Assembly (NCBI RefSeq): GCF_029784165.1
Contig: NC_073696.1
Coordinates: 151,805,391-151,869,390, forward strand
Source of the DNA: Wyeomyia smithii
Taxonomy: Eukaryota > Arthropoda > Insecta > Diptera > Culicidae
Length of the DNA: 64,000 nucleotides
Reading direction: 5' to 3'
Below, piece after piece: positions 13,671 through 25,276 of the stretch. The notes under the pieces were generated by a model. The model did not search any database. It was given only the letters and a program-made list of their open reading frames with translations, and was not told the DNA's origin. The translations under genes and the position numbers were made by a program. Position 1 is the stretch's first letter; each line of letters opens with the position of its first letter.

Positions 13671-15167
13671 CCCTGAGAGCACAATGGAATTTTTAGTGAA
13701 AATTTTCAATTGCTGCTTCAAAATTGCATATTTTCCCAAATTATGGAAAAATGCAAAAATTACTCCCATTTTAAAACCGGATAAGAACCCAGCTGAAGTT
13801 TCAAGTTATCGACCAATCAGTTTGCTTTCTTCAACAAGTAAACTGTTTGAGAGAATTATTCTTAACAGAATGATGTCACACATCAACGAAAATTCAATTT
13901 TTGCAAATGAACAGTTTGGATTTCGCCATGGGCATTCCACAACTCATCAATTGCTCAGAGTTACTAATATGATAAGAGCTAACAAATCTGAAGGTTATTC
14001 CACTGGAGCTGCTCTTTTAGACATAGAAAAAGCATTCGACAGTGTTTGGCATAAAGGTTTGATTGCGAAATTGCAAACTTTTAATTTTCCAATTTTCCTA
14101 ATCAAAATTTTAAAAAATTATCTTACTGATCGAACTCTGCAGGTTGTCTATCAGAATTCAAAATCTGATAGATTTCCTGTCAGAGCAGGTGTACCTCAAG
14201 GTTCAGTCTTGGGTCCAGTCCTGTACAACATATTCACTTCAGATCTTCCTGATTTGCCTCCAGGATGCACAAAGTCATTGTTCTGCGATGACACAAGCAT
14301 TTCCGTAAAAGGAAAAAGCCTTCGTGTCATATGCAGTCGATTGCAGAAAAGTTTAGATATTTTTTCTTCCTACTTGCAAAAGTGGAAAATCTCTCCCAAT
14401 GCTTCTAAAACTCAAATGATAATTTTTCCTCATAAGCCTAGGGCTTCTTTCCTCAAGCCAAACAATAATCACGTTGTCAAGATGAATGGGGTTATTTTAA
14501 GTTGGTCCGACAAGGTTAAGTACTTGGGACTAATTTATGATAAAAAACTTATTTTCAAAGAGCACATTGAGAGTATACAAGCCAAGTGCATCAAATATAC
14601 GAGATGTTTATATCCTCTTATTAACAGGAATTCTAAACTTTGTTTAAAGAACAAACTTTTGATTTACAAACAAATTTTTAGACCAGCAATGCTTTATGCT
14701 GTACCGATCTGGTCAAGTTGCTGTTCAACAAGGAAGAAAACGCTCCAAAGGATTCAGAATAAAATTCTGAAAATGATTTTGAAGCGTCCTCCTTGGTTTG
14801 GTACACTCGAATTACATAGACTTACTGGTGTTGAACCATAAGAAGCTATGTCAAATAAAATTATTAACAATTTTCGACAAAAATCGTTGCAATCCTCAAT
14901 TGCTACGATAAGCTCTCTTTATAGCCAATAAGTTAGCAATTAAGTTAGTTGTAAGTTTACTTCCCCTTTTCTGACAAGTAGGTTTAAATCCCTACGAATG
15001 ATAAGTCCTAATTGCGAAAGCAAACAAATCCTAACAATTAAAATTACAAATTTCTAACAGTGTTGAGAAGTCACCATTCGTGATTGGACACACATACTCA
15101 TTATTTACTAATATTTATCATAAATACTTAAGCTACTAACAAATCCCCCCTTAAAAAAAAAAAAATT
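13671..15167 (+). mobile_element. Juan-like (Jockey clade) non-LTR element, 5'-truncated
   Basis: It is flanked by a 13-bp target duplication, TACAATTTTCTCT at 13658-13670 and TACAATTTTCCCT at 15168-15180. It ends in an A-run (15153-15165). Removing the insert joins the flanking gene in frame. The element carries the reverse transcriptase and a short 3' UTR only; the endonuclease and ORF1 are missing. Confidence 0.88.
13684..14935 (+). pseudogene. Juan-like reverse transcriptase
   Basis: The open stretch 13684-14841 encodes 385 residues with typical motifs: SYRPISLLSSTSKLFE, NEQFGFRHGHSTTHQ, LLDIEKAFDSVWH (motif A), GVPQGSVLGPVLYN (motif B) and the catalytic block. The catalytic block reads FCDD instead of the usual FADD. 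A TAA at 14839-14841 follows GVEP, yet the same frame continues to about 14935 with the expected C-terminal sequence, so the stop is a later mutation. The start is simply the first ATG after 5' truncation. Juan assignment is by recalled similarity to the mosquito Juan family. Confidence 0.85.
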
Positions 15168-16735
15168 TACAATTTTCCCTGGTTTTATGTTAGCCAGATC
15201 CACAGAAACCACGCCATTAGAAATTGCATGTGCCATGTCGTATAAGTACTGCGAATCGGTGGAATATTCGTGCTGTTCTGCAACAGAAGGCATATTTTCC
15301 AACGCAATTCTCTGAAAATCGCTCACCACCTAAAAATATATAATAATTAAATAAATTTATTATGATTTCACCATTCAAAATGTTAGAAAATTATAATAAA
15401 TGAGTGATAGCAATGACTTACCGGAAGAGCTTCAGAATTTTCAATTTGCTTGCTTAGTTTCCCGGTTGTTGATGTTGGTCCAGTGGTGGATGATTTATCC
15501 AAAACCCCAAACAAATGTCGAAACGGAAGTTCGTTGAAGTGTAGAAGGCAAACAAACCAATGCAATGGTCTTTTTAGCAGAAATTCGAATCTTCGTATAA
15601 TTCCACCGTGTGTGCCAGTGTTTGTTGGCTCACCGTCAGTGCATATGCCAATCAATGCATCCAGAGATATGTTTTTATCGTGGAAAAATTCATTCAATTT
15701 TGTTGTTTTGTATTCAGCACTTTCCTCTACCAGTCTTGCGTAACCAATCAATCGAGAATTCGGTTCTCTCAAAATAACAAGGTGAGGTTCTTTTACCATC
15801 CTACTATGATACTTACCATCAATTTTTTCTCTCGTATAAGTATCATCTTTTCTGCCGTCGAATGAAAACGCTATTAAACTGGAATCATCAAACCTTTTGC
15901 GGAGCACTATTCGTCTGCATTTCTCTCTTTCTCTACGAACTTTCGATTTATCCATGATGAGAGGTTCGCCATGCTGATCTTTCATTTCAAAATCTTTGAA
16001 AAGACTGGTTGCCAATGCTGACGCTACTCTATCAGACACACCCAATCTGTCACACATCAAGGCAAAGTTAAAACAATCGTATCTTTCTGTGTATTGTGAA
16101 CTTGTGCTTCTATTCATAACATCTTATTCAACCGTCATCGGTACGTCTACGTATGTTGTATCATCGGGATCTTCGTATGTTGGCATTGTTGGCATTGATG
16201 ACGATGTCCCTTGCTCTTCAATTTCCATCAGAAATGCATCAATTGTTAGTCTTCTCTGTTTATGTTGATCGTGCACAAACTCTTTGAGGCGTTCTGGAAC
16301 CAAACCGCAGTTACATTGAGCTGCCGTCAAATCGCATTTACATGCTCCAATATAAAAAATTTCGTTCAGAGTACCGGTAAACACTAAAAAATCTCTATTC
16401 GTCTTCTTAATTTCGGCTTGGTATTTGTCAACCAATCTATTCAATTTAACAGCAATATATTTTTTTGAAATTATTTCCATACCAAGTTTTTCCCAAATTC
16501 CAACCAACCTATCTGTTACGTGATTAGAGAATTGTTTATAAGAAAACTTTTTTTGTTCTGTTTTTGCACGTTCGCTTAAGTAAAAATAATATCTCAAGAT
16601 ATCCAGATCGGTTGGTAAATTAATATCATTCAAATCAGAAGACACACCAAAAACAGCAACATCATGCTTGGGTATATGACTCATTGGGTTTTCGATAGCT
16701 GATGATGTTGTTGCTATTTCATCTTGCGGGTTCAT

Positions 16736-17370
16736 TGTAAACTAAAAAAAAATATATTTTGACTTTAACAATTTTCACTTTCACTTTCAGGTTTTTATTT
16801 TAGGTGTTGACTCTTTGGCGGACGATGTAGAATGACCTTCGCTTCATAATTTTGCGCGATTTTCGGGAACATTTTTTCGATGAGTTCAGCCCTAGAATCT
16901 GTCAGCTGGTAAAATTCCGTGGAGAATGTTAAATAGCCGGTTTAAATGTCAACATAGATTTTTCTATTCACTGTATCCAACAACTGCGGTCGCCTGCTCG
17001 TCAATCATCGAGGGGCGGCAAACAGACGGCTAATGCGTGTGCTTATTTTTTAAGCGACGAGGAAATTTTTTCTCTCGCTAGCAGGATTTCCATTCACGTA
17101 CGACGCGACCAGGCATGTACCATACAATTTGCAGGATGCGCAAGGTGATGGCCTTACGAATTACATACTTGATAGAGCTCGTGAGACTTTATCGTGAACC
17201 AAAGTAATAATTTATTAAAAGTAATATTTTGTGCTATTGGGGAAAGTTGTTCGTTGTCAGAGCTTCGAGCTTAGTGATACAGAACTTTTCAATACAAATA
17301 TCGCGCATTCACACAAATAACTACATCCACATTTTCATGTACTAACGTTGTACTAACACTCCACTCCACA
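16736..17370. other. Upstream region of hAT-like gene, unassigned
   Basis: About 630 bp with no coding signal. It may contain the gene's promoter or the missing transposon end, but I could not identify either. Confidence 0.5.
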
Positions 17371-19138
17371 ATCTGCCCGGCACTGCCAAGAGGCACTTAT
17401 CGAACTTGTTCAATAAGTTCCTGGAGCAACATATTGTACCACAGGATTGGAGGCAGGTTAAGGTGATCGCCGAACACAACTCGTATAGGCCGATTGCAAT
17501 GTTATCTTGCATCCGGAAATTGATGGAGAAAATGATACTCCGTCGCCTGGACCATTGGGTCGAAACAAATGGTCTACTATCAAATACCCAATTTGGTTTC
17601 CGCCGAGTCAAAGGGACGAACGATTGTCTTGCGTTGCTTTCAACAGAAATTCAGCTGGCGTATGCTAGCAAAGAACAAATGGCATCTGTGTTCTTGGACA
17701 TTAAGGGGGCTTTTGATTCCGTTTCTATTGACATTCTTTCGGGAAAACTTCACCCACAAGGATCTTCTCCAACTTTGAACAATTTTTTGTACAATTTGTT
17801 ATCAGAAAAACACATGCATTTTTCGCATGGTGACTTGACAACATTTCGAATTAGCTACATGGGTCTTCCCCAGGGCTTATGCTTTAGCCCCCTCCTTTAC
17901 AATGTTTATGTAAATGACATTGATGAATGTCTTGCAAATTCATGCACGATAAGACAACTTGCAGACGACAGTGTGGTTTCTATCACAGGAGCATGAGCTG
18001 CCGATCTGCAAGGACCATTGCAGGATACTTTGGACAATTTGTCTGCTTGGGCCTTACAGCTAGGTATCGAATTCTCTGCGGAGAAGACTGAGATACTAGT
18101 TTTTTCTAAAAAGCGTGAGCCAGCTCAGCTCCACTTACAAATGATGGGTGAAACGATTTCTCAGGTTTTGGTATATAAATATATTGGCGTCTGGTTCGAC
18201 TCAAAAGGCACCTGGGGTTGCCATATTAGGTATCTGATGAAAAAATGCCAACAAAGAGTGAATTTTCTGCGGACAGTAACCGGATCATGGTGGGGAGCCC
18301 ACCCAGGTGACCTGATAAGGCTTTACCAAACAACGATATTATCGGTGCTTGAGTACGGGTGTTTTTGCTTCCGCGCCGCAGCGAACACTAATGAATATAA
18401 AAATATCAACGGCGACAGTGCGTTTTACACTGATGGATCACTTCTCAACGGGTCCACAATTTAACCGTATCCTGTAAGCTCGATAATCCGGCTTCTGTTT
18501 ACGTCGCAGAATTGGCTGCAATTCAGTATATTCTAGGGATTATCGAAAAAATGCCCAAGGACCATTACTTCATCTTTACGGACAGTCTCAGTTCTATTGA
18601 GGCTCTCCGATCGATGAAAAATGAAAAGCGCTCACCGTATTTTCTGGGGAAAATTGGGAAAAACACTTTGGCTAAGGTGGGCGCAACAAACGGTGATATT
18701 TACGATAGTCCAATTGCCTACAATGAGTTTTTACAAATTTCACGTCAGAGTACGCTTCTCAACTGGCAGACCTCGTGGGATAAGGGAGAACTGGGAAGGT
18801 GGCTACACAGCATCATCCCAAAGTTATCTACAAAGCCTTGGTTTCGGGGGTTGGATGTAGGACGAGACCTTATTCGCGTGATGTCTCGGATTATGTCCAA
18901 CCACTACGGGTTAGACGCACACCTACTGCGTATTGGGCTCACTAGTAGTAATCATTGCATTTGTGGATTGGGGTATCATGACATTGACCACGTAGTTTGG
19001 GTATGTGCTGAATTCCATGGCGCCAGATCCCTACTTTTGGATACCCTCAGGGCCCGAGGAATACAGTCCAATGTCCCGGTTCGTGATATCTTGGCCCAGC
19101 GGAACACTTCATACATCTACGGCTATACGGCCATTTGA
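17371..19138 (+). pseudogene. I-clade ORF2, reverse transcriptase and RNase H (copy E)
   Basis: Reverse transcriptase motifs are visible: SYRPIAMLSCIRKLME, QFGFRRVKGTND, VFLDIKGAFDSVS, MGLPQG and RQLADDSVVS, the last keeping both catalytic aspartates. A 27-bp deletion after VKVIA removes residues present in copy F. A TGA at about 17994 follows SITGA. Downstream, the region between the last reverse transcriptase helix and RNase H is deleted (AANT joins NEYKN). RNase H keeps YTDGS and FTDSLSS, but about 105 bp are missing between FLGKI and TLAKVGATNGD, removing the last catalytic segment. The C-terminal finger CICGLGYHDIDHVVWVC is present. Dead copy. Confidence 0.82.
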
Positions 19139-19356
19139 AAAGCATAAGTGTACCCATTTAACAATCGCAACAATTTGAACCATCGAAAAAAGAAACCATG
19201 CTAGTTTAGTCCTAGATTTAGTTTGGGCTCGTAGTCGGCAGCGAGGATAAAAAATTTGCTTTTAGTCTATAAGACACTCTATAAATAAGATTTAGTTGGC
19301 TTCGTTAAACATTGTATGTATTGTGCCGTGTCAAATAAACATGTTGTTAAAAAAAA
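17371..19356 (+). mobile_element. I-clade non-LTR element copy E, 5'-truncated
   Basis: It starts inside the reverse transcriptase (AATCTGCCCGGCACTGCC) and runs through the RNase H and C-terminal Cys-His region to a 3' end with AAATAAAC and an A-run at 19349-19356. Minus-strand copy F (21798 onward) is a near mirror image; both share the same hAT-derived flank after the A-tail. I-clade assignment comes from the order reverse transcriptase, RNase H, C-terminal CCHC, plus the ORF1 type seen in copies F and H. Confidence 0.82.
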
Positions 19357-19437
19357 GGGCGAAACAAAAACCGTTCAGCTTCAAGAATTGTTCAAAGAAT
19401 ATGAAATTTTAGTAAAATTGTTGGAACATAGAATTTC
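19357..19437 (+). mobile_element. hAT transposase stub next to copy E
   Basis: Eighty-one bases that match, in reverse orientation, the hAT-type sequence at 21797-21717 beside copy F (KGETKTVQLQELFKEYEILV). The stub ends abruptly in a gypsy-type gag fragment. It shows that copies E and F share the same outside flank. Confidence 0.75.
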
Positions 19438-19540
19438 AACAGAGAATTGGAACCAGGAAGTTGAAACATATGAAAAACTGAAAATTGTTTATCGAAAATG
19501 TACTGCAATTTTAGACAGTACAGAAATAATTCAACGAGTA

Positions 19541-20292
19541 TATGATGGTGGATTTCACAAAAAACGCAGCCATTCAAATCATTTTAACGATACTGAGTGG
19601 AAAAGCGAGAAATTTATTCGCTACCACTCCAGAAAATTATGATTGCATTACGCAATCTTTAATTATCAACGGTAGTGGCAAGAGTACATCCGATTTAGCG
19701 AAGACAAACTTTGTCCAATCCAAAACCAAAGTCAGCGGATGACATTCAAAATTTTTCGAAACAAGTAGACTTACTTGCCGAAAGGCTAACGGAAACGTAC
19801 ATTAGGGAACAAATCCCTAGTGACGCAGCAAAACGCATGACTTCGAAAGCAGCTACCCAAACGATGGTTGAGAACTCAGCGAATTAAGAAACTAGAATGA
19901 TGCTGAAAGTAGGTAAATTCGACAATCTGCAGGAAGCCATCAATGTCATGATCGAAAATGAAAAGCCAACAAATAAAACATCGAATGCGGTGGTGCTAAA
20001 CGCCACGCGTATAAGCAGTAATAATAGGTTTCTAAATACTAGAACACAACAGCGAAACAGCGATGGTTACCGTAGAGGCAACGGTAATAATAGATATCAG
20101 TCGAACATTAATCGTAATTATTACAACAATAATAATCACCCTCAAAACAATAGAAACTTCAACCACTATAACAACCAAGTTCCAATCAATAGAAATTTTA
20201 ATCGGTTTAATAGAGGTTTTAATCAAAATTTCAACCCAAATCGGCAATTCAACCAGAACCGAAATTTTAATGGTGCAAGAATGTTCAATTAA
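19541..20292 (+). pseudogene. Gypsy-type (Ty3) LTR-retrotransposon gag fragment
   Basis: Gag proteins form the particle shell. The first piece reads LTILSGKARNLF. After a frameshift near 19741 a second piece reads LAERLTETYIREQIP, a capsid-like segment. A stop lies near 19885, and the rest is the Asn/Arg/Phe-rich tail at 19897-20292 (NRNFNRFNRGFNQNF). There is no zinc knuckle. No protease, polymerase or LTR is attached. Family placement is by general resemblance of insect gypsy-group Gag and is moderate. Several stops make it a pseudogene. Confidence 0.55.
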
Positions 20293-20625
20293 CAAACAAT
20301 TTTCAAATTCAGCAACATGGATGTTTAAATAACCCCAATTTTGCTCAAGTAACAGCTGGTAATAACCAGAAAAGCATACCTAATAACACAGTGCAACAAA
20401 AATTGACTTTTCTTTCTGCCTTGGCTTTTATATATAGTTTTTTTTGTGTGTTTTTATGCAAAACTAAATTTCCCCGAGTTTGAACATATTTTAACCTAAG
20501 GGGCAACAATGGCGCCATTTTGAATTTTCGAGAAACCGGTAATTTTTGATGTTTTTCCGACGCCATTTTGTTTTAAGACCAAATATCGAAATTCCAAGAG
20601 TTTGTTCACATATTAGCATCTTTTT
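20293..20625. other. Gag 3' remnant or spacer
   Basis: A few Asn-rich codons continue to about 20400. The rest is AT-rich, with no recognisable feature up to the hAT terminal repeat at 20626. Confidence 0.45.
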
Positions 20626-21797
20626 CAGGGGCGGACGAAGGCTGATTTGAGCTGCAGGCGAAGACTGATTCAGCCGCCCCCTCTTCCCCCTACGTTTTCG
20701 ACATATCAATTTCTTGAGGCACCTGTCTTTCTATAGATATCATCGCCAAGCCACACAAACGTTCTTGCGACATGGTCGATCGTAAATACGTCTTTATAAG
20801 TTTTAATTTTGAGAAACTTCTCTCGCCACTTGCTACACTAATGGGTAAAGTAAGTAAAATTCTCAAAGATACAAAAATATTTGTAAAAGTATCAATCAGT
20901 TGATTTTTTGTAATGTAGTTTAACACATTCATTGGAGTCGGCTGGCAACATAGGTGACAGAAAAACAAGTTCTTGGTGCATTTCATGTCCATCGATGTCA
21001 CACTCTTTCTTGTGTGTGAGGATTTTCTGTAAATGTAACTGTTCTCTAACTGATCTGTACTACAACCCATTAAACTGTGAAAATCATACAAGAAACTGAA
21101 ATTGTCATTGTGATTTTTCATTAGCTAGAATCGATCCTTGAACGATGCAATAGCTACATCCAATACAGAATTAAAGAAATTCACTTTGAAAGAGAGTATT
21201 TCTGATGTAATTGGTTCATCTGACTGTTCGGATGCAAACTGTTTCTTTATCATTCTCGGCCGAATTCGTGTTTCTGTTTGAAATTCCGGATTTACTTCTA
21301 AAATGTCGGCAAGTTCTTTAGCATCAGTAATGACTATTCAGACCTTCTTCATTTCTCATATTTTCCAAAAAGTTTTGAACGATGCCTATCAAGTCTATAG
21401 CGATTTCTAGACTGCTATTTATTTTTTGAAGGTACCTACTTGCTCACTAAATTGATTTTGAACAAAATTGAATGCCAAGCTACTAAACTGCATAACAATC
21501 TGAATTTTTTTATTTTTTTGCTAGGCTTTTAGCAGTATTTCTTGCAAACGCATCTTGCATTAGATCCTCGCTTGCTTCATATAGGGCATAATAAATTTCT
21601 CCTATATTAAACCTCAAGGGAGTAACAGCATCAATTCGACTTTCCCAACGCGTACCACTCAGAGGCTTTACCTTAAGAGAAGTAATGTGTTTTTTAAAAA
21701 AACTCCAACTCATCGTTGGAATTCTATGTTCCAACGATTTTACTAAAATTTTATATTCTTTGAACAATTCTTGAAGCTGAACAATTTTTGTTTCGCC
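20626..21797 (-). pseudogene. hAT transposase remnant (ZMYM1-like type) with terminal repeat
   Basis: A hAT transposase moves DNA elements. The minus-strand piece 21797-21510 reads SGTRWESRIDAV and LRFNIGEIYYALYEA, the core before the catalytic helix. The piece 21121-20690 holds the C-terminal dimerisation domain (LPISVASGERSFSKLKLIK), typical of hAT. Between them the sequence is frameshifted but still matches the expected order. CAGGGGCGGACGAAGG at 20626 resembles a hAT terminal inverted repeat and marks the element's 3' end. The N-terminal half is lost where I-clade copy F joins. Non-functional. Confidence 0.75.
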
Positions 21798-22016
21798 CTT
21801 TTTTTTAACAACATGTTTATTCGACACGGCACAATACGTACAATGTTTAACGGAGCCAACTAAATCTTATTTCTAGAGTGTCTTATAGACTAAAAGCAAA
21901 TTTTTTATGCTCGCTGCCGACTACGAGCCCAAACTAAATCTAGGACTAAACTAGCATGGTTTCTTTTTTCGATGGTTCAAATTGTTGCGATTGTTAAATG
22001 GGTACACTTATGCTTT

Positions 22017-25000
22017 TCAAATGACCGTATAGCCGTAGATGTATGAAGTGTTCCGCTGGGCCAAGATATCACGAACCGGGACATTGGACTGTATTCCTCG
22101 GGCCCTGAGGGTATCCAAAAGTAGGGATCTGGCGCCACGGAATTCAGCACATACCCAAACTACGTGGTCAATGTCACCCCAATCCACAAATGCAATGATT
22201 ACTACTAGTGAGCCCAATACACAGTAGGTGTGCGTTTAACCCGTAGTGGTTGGACATAATTGGTTGGCCACCTTCCCAGTTCTTCCTTATCCCACGAGGT
22301 CTGCCAGTTGAGAAGCGTACTCTGACGTGAAATTTGTAAAAACTCATTGTAGGCAATTGGTCTATCGTAAATATCACCGTTTGTTGCGCCCACCTTAGCC
22401 AAAGTGTTTTTTCCCAATTTTCCCCAGGAAAATTTGAGAAGTGATCCATCAGTGTAAAACTCACTGTCGCAGTTGATGTTTTTATATTCATTTTAAAATA
22501 TTTTAGAGATGTGCTGTACGCGTGAATGATCCGGGATTCCACGAGTTTCTTCCATCATGGATGTATCGAAAAATACAGTACAATTAGAAGTATCCAATAA
22601 GTTGACACGATTGGAGATGTATGAAGAAGGGTTGATGCTTAGGGACATGTGATTGAAATACACAGTCATAAAACGAGTTTGCGAATTAAGTTCAACTAGC
22701 CTATCGAAATTTTCAATTACCAAGGGATTCAAAACCTCACTTTTGATGAGAATACGAGTAGTCAGATCCCAAAAGCGGTCTTTTAATGGAAGAACGCCGC
22801 CAAAACTTCCAAACTCTTCGTATGAGTCGAATGTATGCAACCTAAGGCGATACGTAAACAACGATATTGCAATCGTTCCAGCTTGATTAGATGGGTGTTC
22901 GCTGCGGCGCGGAAGCAAAAACACCCGTACTCAAGCACCGATAATATCGTTGTTTGGTAAAGCCTTATCAGGTCACCTGGGTGGGCTCCCCACCATGATC
23001 CGGTTACTGTCCGCAGAAAATTCACTCTTTGTTGGCATTTTTTCATCAGATACCTAATATGGCAACCCCAGGTGCCTTTTGAGTCGAACCAGACGCCAAT
23101 ATATTTATATACCAAAACCTGAGAAATCGTTTCACCCATCATTTGTAAGTGGAGTGTGAGCTGGCTCACGCTTTTTAGAAAAAACTACTGTCTCAGTCTT
23201 CTCCGCAGAGAATTCGATACCTAGCTGTAAGGCCCAAGCAGACAAATTGTCCAAAGTATCCTGCAATGGTCCTTGCAGATCGGCAGCTCATGCTCCTGTG
23301 ATAGAAACCACACTGTGGTCTGCAAGTTGTCTTATCGTGCATGAATTTGCAAGACATTCATCAATGTCATTTACATAAACATTGTAAAGGAGGGGGCTAA
23401 AGCATGAGCCCTGGGGAAGACCCATGTAGCTAATTCGAAATGTTGTCAAGTCACTATGCGAAAAATGCATGTGTTTTTCTGATAACAAATTGTACAAAAA
23501 ATTGTTCAAAGTTGGAGAAGATCCTTATGGGTGAAGTTTTCCCGAAAGAATGTCAATAGAAACGGAATCAAAAGCCCCCTTAATGTCCAAGAACACAGAT
23601 GCCATTTGTTCTTTGCTAGCATACGCCAGCTGAATTTCTGTTGAAAGCAACGCAAGACAATCGTTCGTCCCTTTGACTCGGCGGAAACCAAATTGGGTAT
23701 TTGATAGTAGACCATTTGTTTCGACCCAATGGTCCAGGCGACGGAGTATCATTTTCTCCATCAATTTCCGGATGCAAGATAACATTGCAATCGGCCTATA
23801 CGAGTTGTGTTCGGAAGCTGGTTTTCCCGGTTTTTGGATGGCGATCACCTTAACCTGCCTCCAATCCTGGGGTACAATATTTTGCTCCAGGAACTTATTG
23901 AACAAGTCCAATAAGCGCCTCTTGGCAGTGCCGGGCAGATTCTTCAACAAGTTGAATTTGATTCTATCTAACCCAGGCATTGTTGCAGGACAGGAGGGCC
24001 GCTGAAAGTTCTGCCATCGTGAAAGGTGATTCTATAGCGTCGCGGCCCGGAGATGGATCGCGAGCAATGTTTTGCGCAGGAACAGAATCCGGACATACTT
24101 TCCTGGCAAAGTCAATAATCCACCGACTCGAAGACTCTTCGCTTTCGTTGACTACATTACTACATTTCGCATTCTCTTGGCTGTGCTCCAAAGAGTGCTC
24201 ATCGATGTCTCTCTCGAGGTTTCATTCACGAACCGGCGCCAATAACCGCGTTTTTTTGCTCGGATCAAGCTTTTAAACATGTTCTCAAGCTCCAAATACC
24301 GATTGAAGTCGTCGAGTTTTTCTTCATTCCGAAAAGCCTTGAACGCGTCTGATTTTTTCACGTAGAAATCGGAACACTCTTTGTCCCACCACGGAGTGGG
24401 AGGCCGTCTATTAATCTGTACTCCGGGATATCACTTCGTTTGGGTTTGTAACGCGGCGTCGAGAATCAAACCCGCGAGGAGGTTATATTCTTCGAGTGGT
24501 GGAAGATCTGGAATCGAATCGACAGCATGTGAGATCTTTTCTTCGTATAACTTCCAATCAATGTTACGGGTGAGGTCATACGGAATATTAACCGGTTGTG
24601 CGTGATTAGATCCATTGGCAATTGTAATTAAGATAGGCAAATAATCGCTACCGTGGGGATCCAGGATTACCTTCCATGTGCAATCCAACCGTAGCGATGT
24701 TGAACATAAGGATAAATCTAAAGCGCTTGGTTGCGCTGGAGGCTTAGGGACACGTGTCATATTCCCGTTGTTTAGAATTGTCATATCAAAGTCGTCGCAA
24801 AGATTATAGATTAAAGTGGAGCGATTGTCATTTGAAGGGGAGCCCCAAGCCACGCCATGGGAGTTGAAATCTCCCAAAATTAGTCGTGGCGAGGGTAGGA
24901 GTTCTATCATGTCAAAGAGCACCTGTTGCCCAGCCTGTGTGTATATATTCTGGGGGGGAATATATATTGAGGCAATACGAAGTACTCTTCCGTAGGAAGT

Positions 25001-25206
25001 ATATCGGTCAAGGCGAATAATATTAAAATCATGGAAGTTGAGATTAACATTTGAAGTGAGCCAAGTTTCACAGAGGGAGAATACATCGCATTTGTTTTAT
25101 TAATCAAAACTTTGAGTGAATCAATTTTAGGGATGATACTTCTACAATTCCACTGTAAAACAGAAATAGAATCCTTGACTTCAGCTGAAGGATACAATCG
25201 CTGCAA
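22017..25206 (-). pseudogene. I-clade ORF2, endonuclease, reverse transcriptase and RNase H (copy F)
   Basis: The endonuclease starts near 25206 (SISVLQWNCRSI), with a frameshift near 25080. It continues with LILGDFNSHGVAWGSP and DPHGSDYLPI (the GDFN and SDH motifs, the latter mutated to SDY). The reverse transcriptase spans about 23980-22780. Its catalytic LADDS reads LADHS, and the same in-frame TGA seen in copy E follows SITGA. RNase H lacks the same 105 bp as copy E, plus a larger block between FYTDGS-like sequence and FPGEN. At the end is a degraded CCHC near 22210-22140. At least five lesions; non-functional. Confidence 0.82.
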
Positions 25207-25276
25207 GGAGGGGCCATTTAGCAGTCAACTGCTTCAAAAACGTTTAAACTGTTGATAGAAATGCCAGCAGAAGACT

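Larger units (their letters stand above)
12962..16735 (-). pseudogene. Two-exon gene with hAT-like transposase motifs, broken by stops and a Juan-like insertion
   Basis: Exon 1 runs 16735-15422, with an in-frame TAA at 16123-16121. A 92-bp intron (15421-15330, GTAAGT donor, TTTTTAG acceptor) keeps frame. Exon 2 begins at 15329 and is cut at 15168 by a plus-strand retrotransposon, resuming at 13657 and ending at 12962. One more in-frame TAA lies near 13632. The N-terminal part has a Cys cluster (CKCDLTAAQCNC). The middle holds SFDGRKDD, CTDGEPTN and the pair CLLH; the last part holds HSRWL. That order (D, D, CxxH, RW) fits the RNase H fold of hAT transposases. I recall relatives as uncharacterised proteins in many insects. 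Transposase function is inference. Confidence 0.65.

Noticed and set aside
19541..20292. An endogenous virus gene rather than a retrotransposon gag
   Set aside because: Only capsid-like and Asn-rich gag sequence is present; no envelope, polymerase or LTR, so nothing supports a viral origin beyond the gypsy group.
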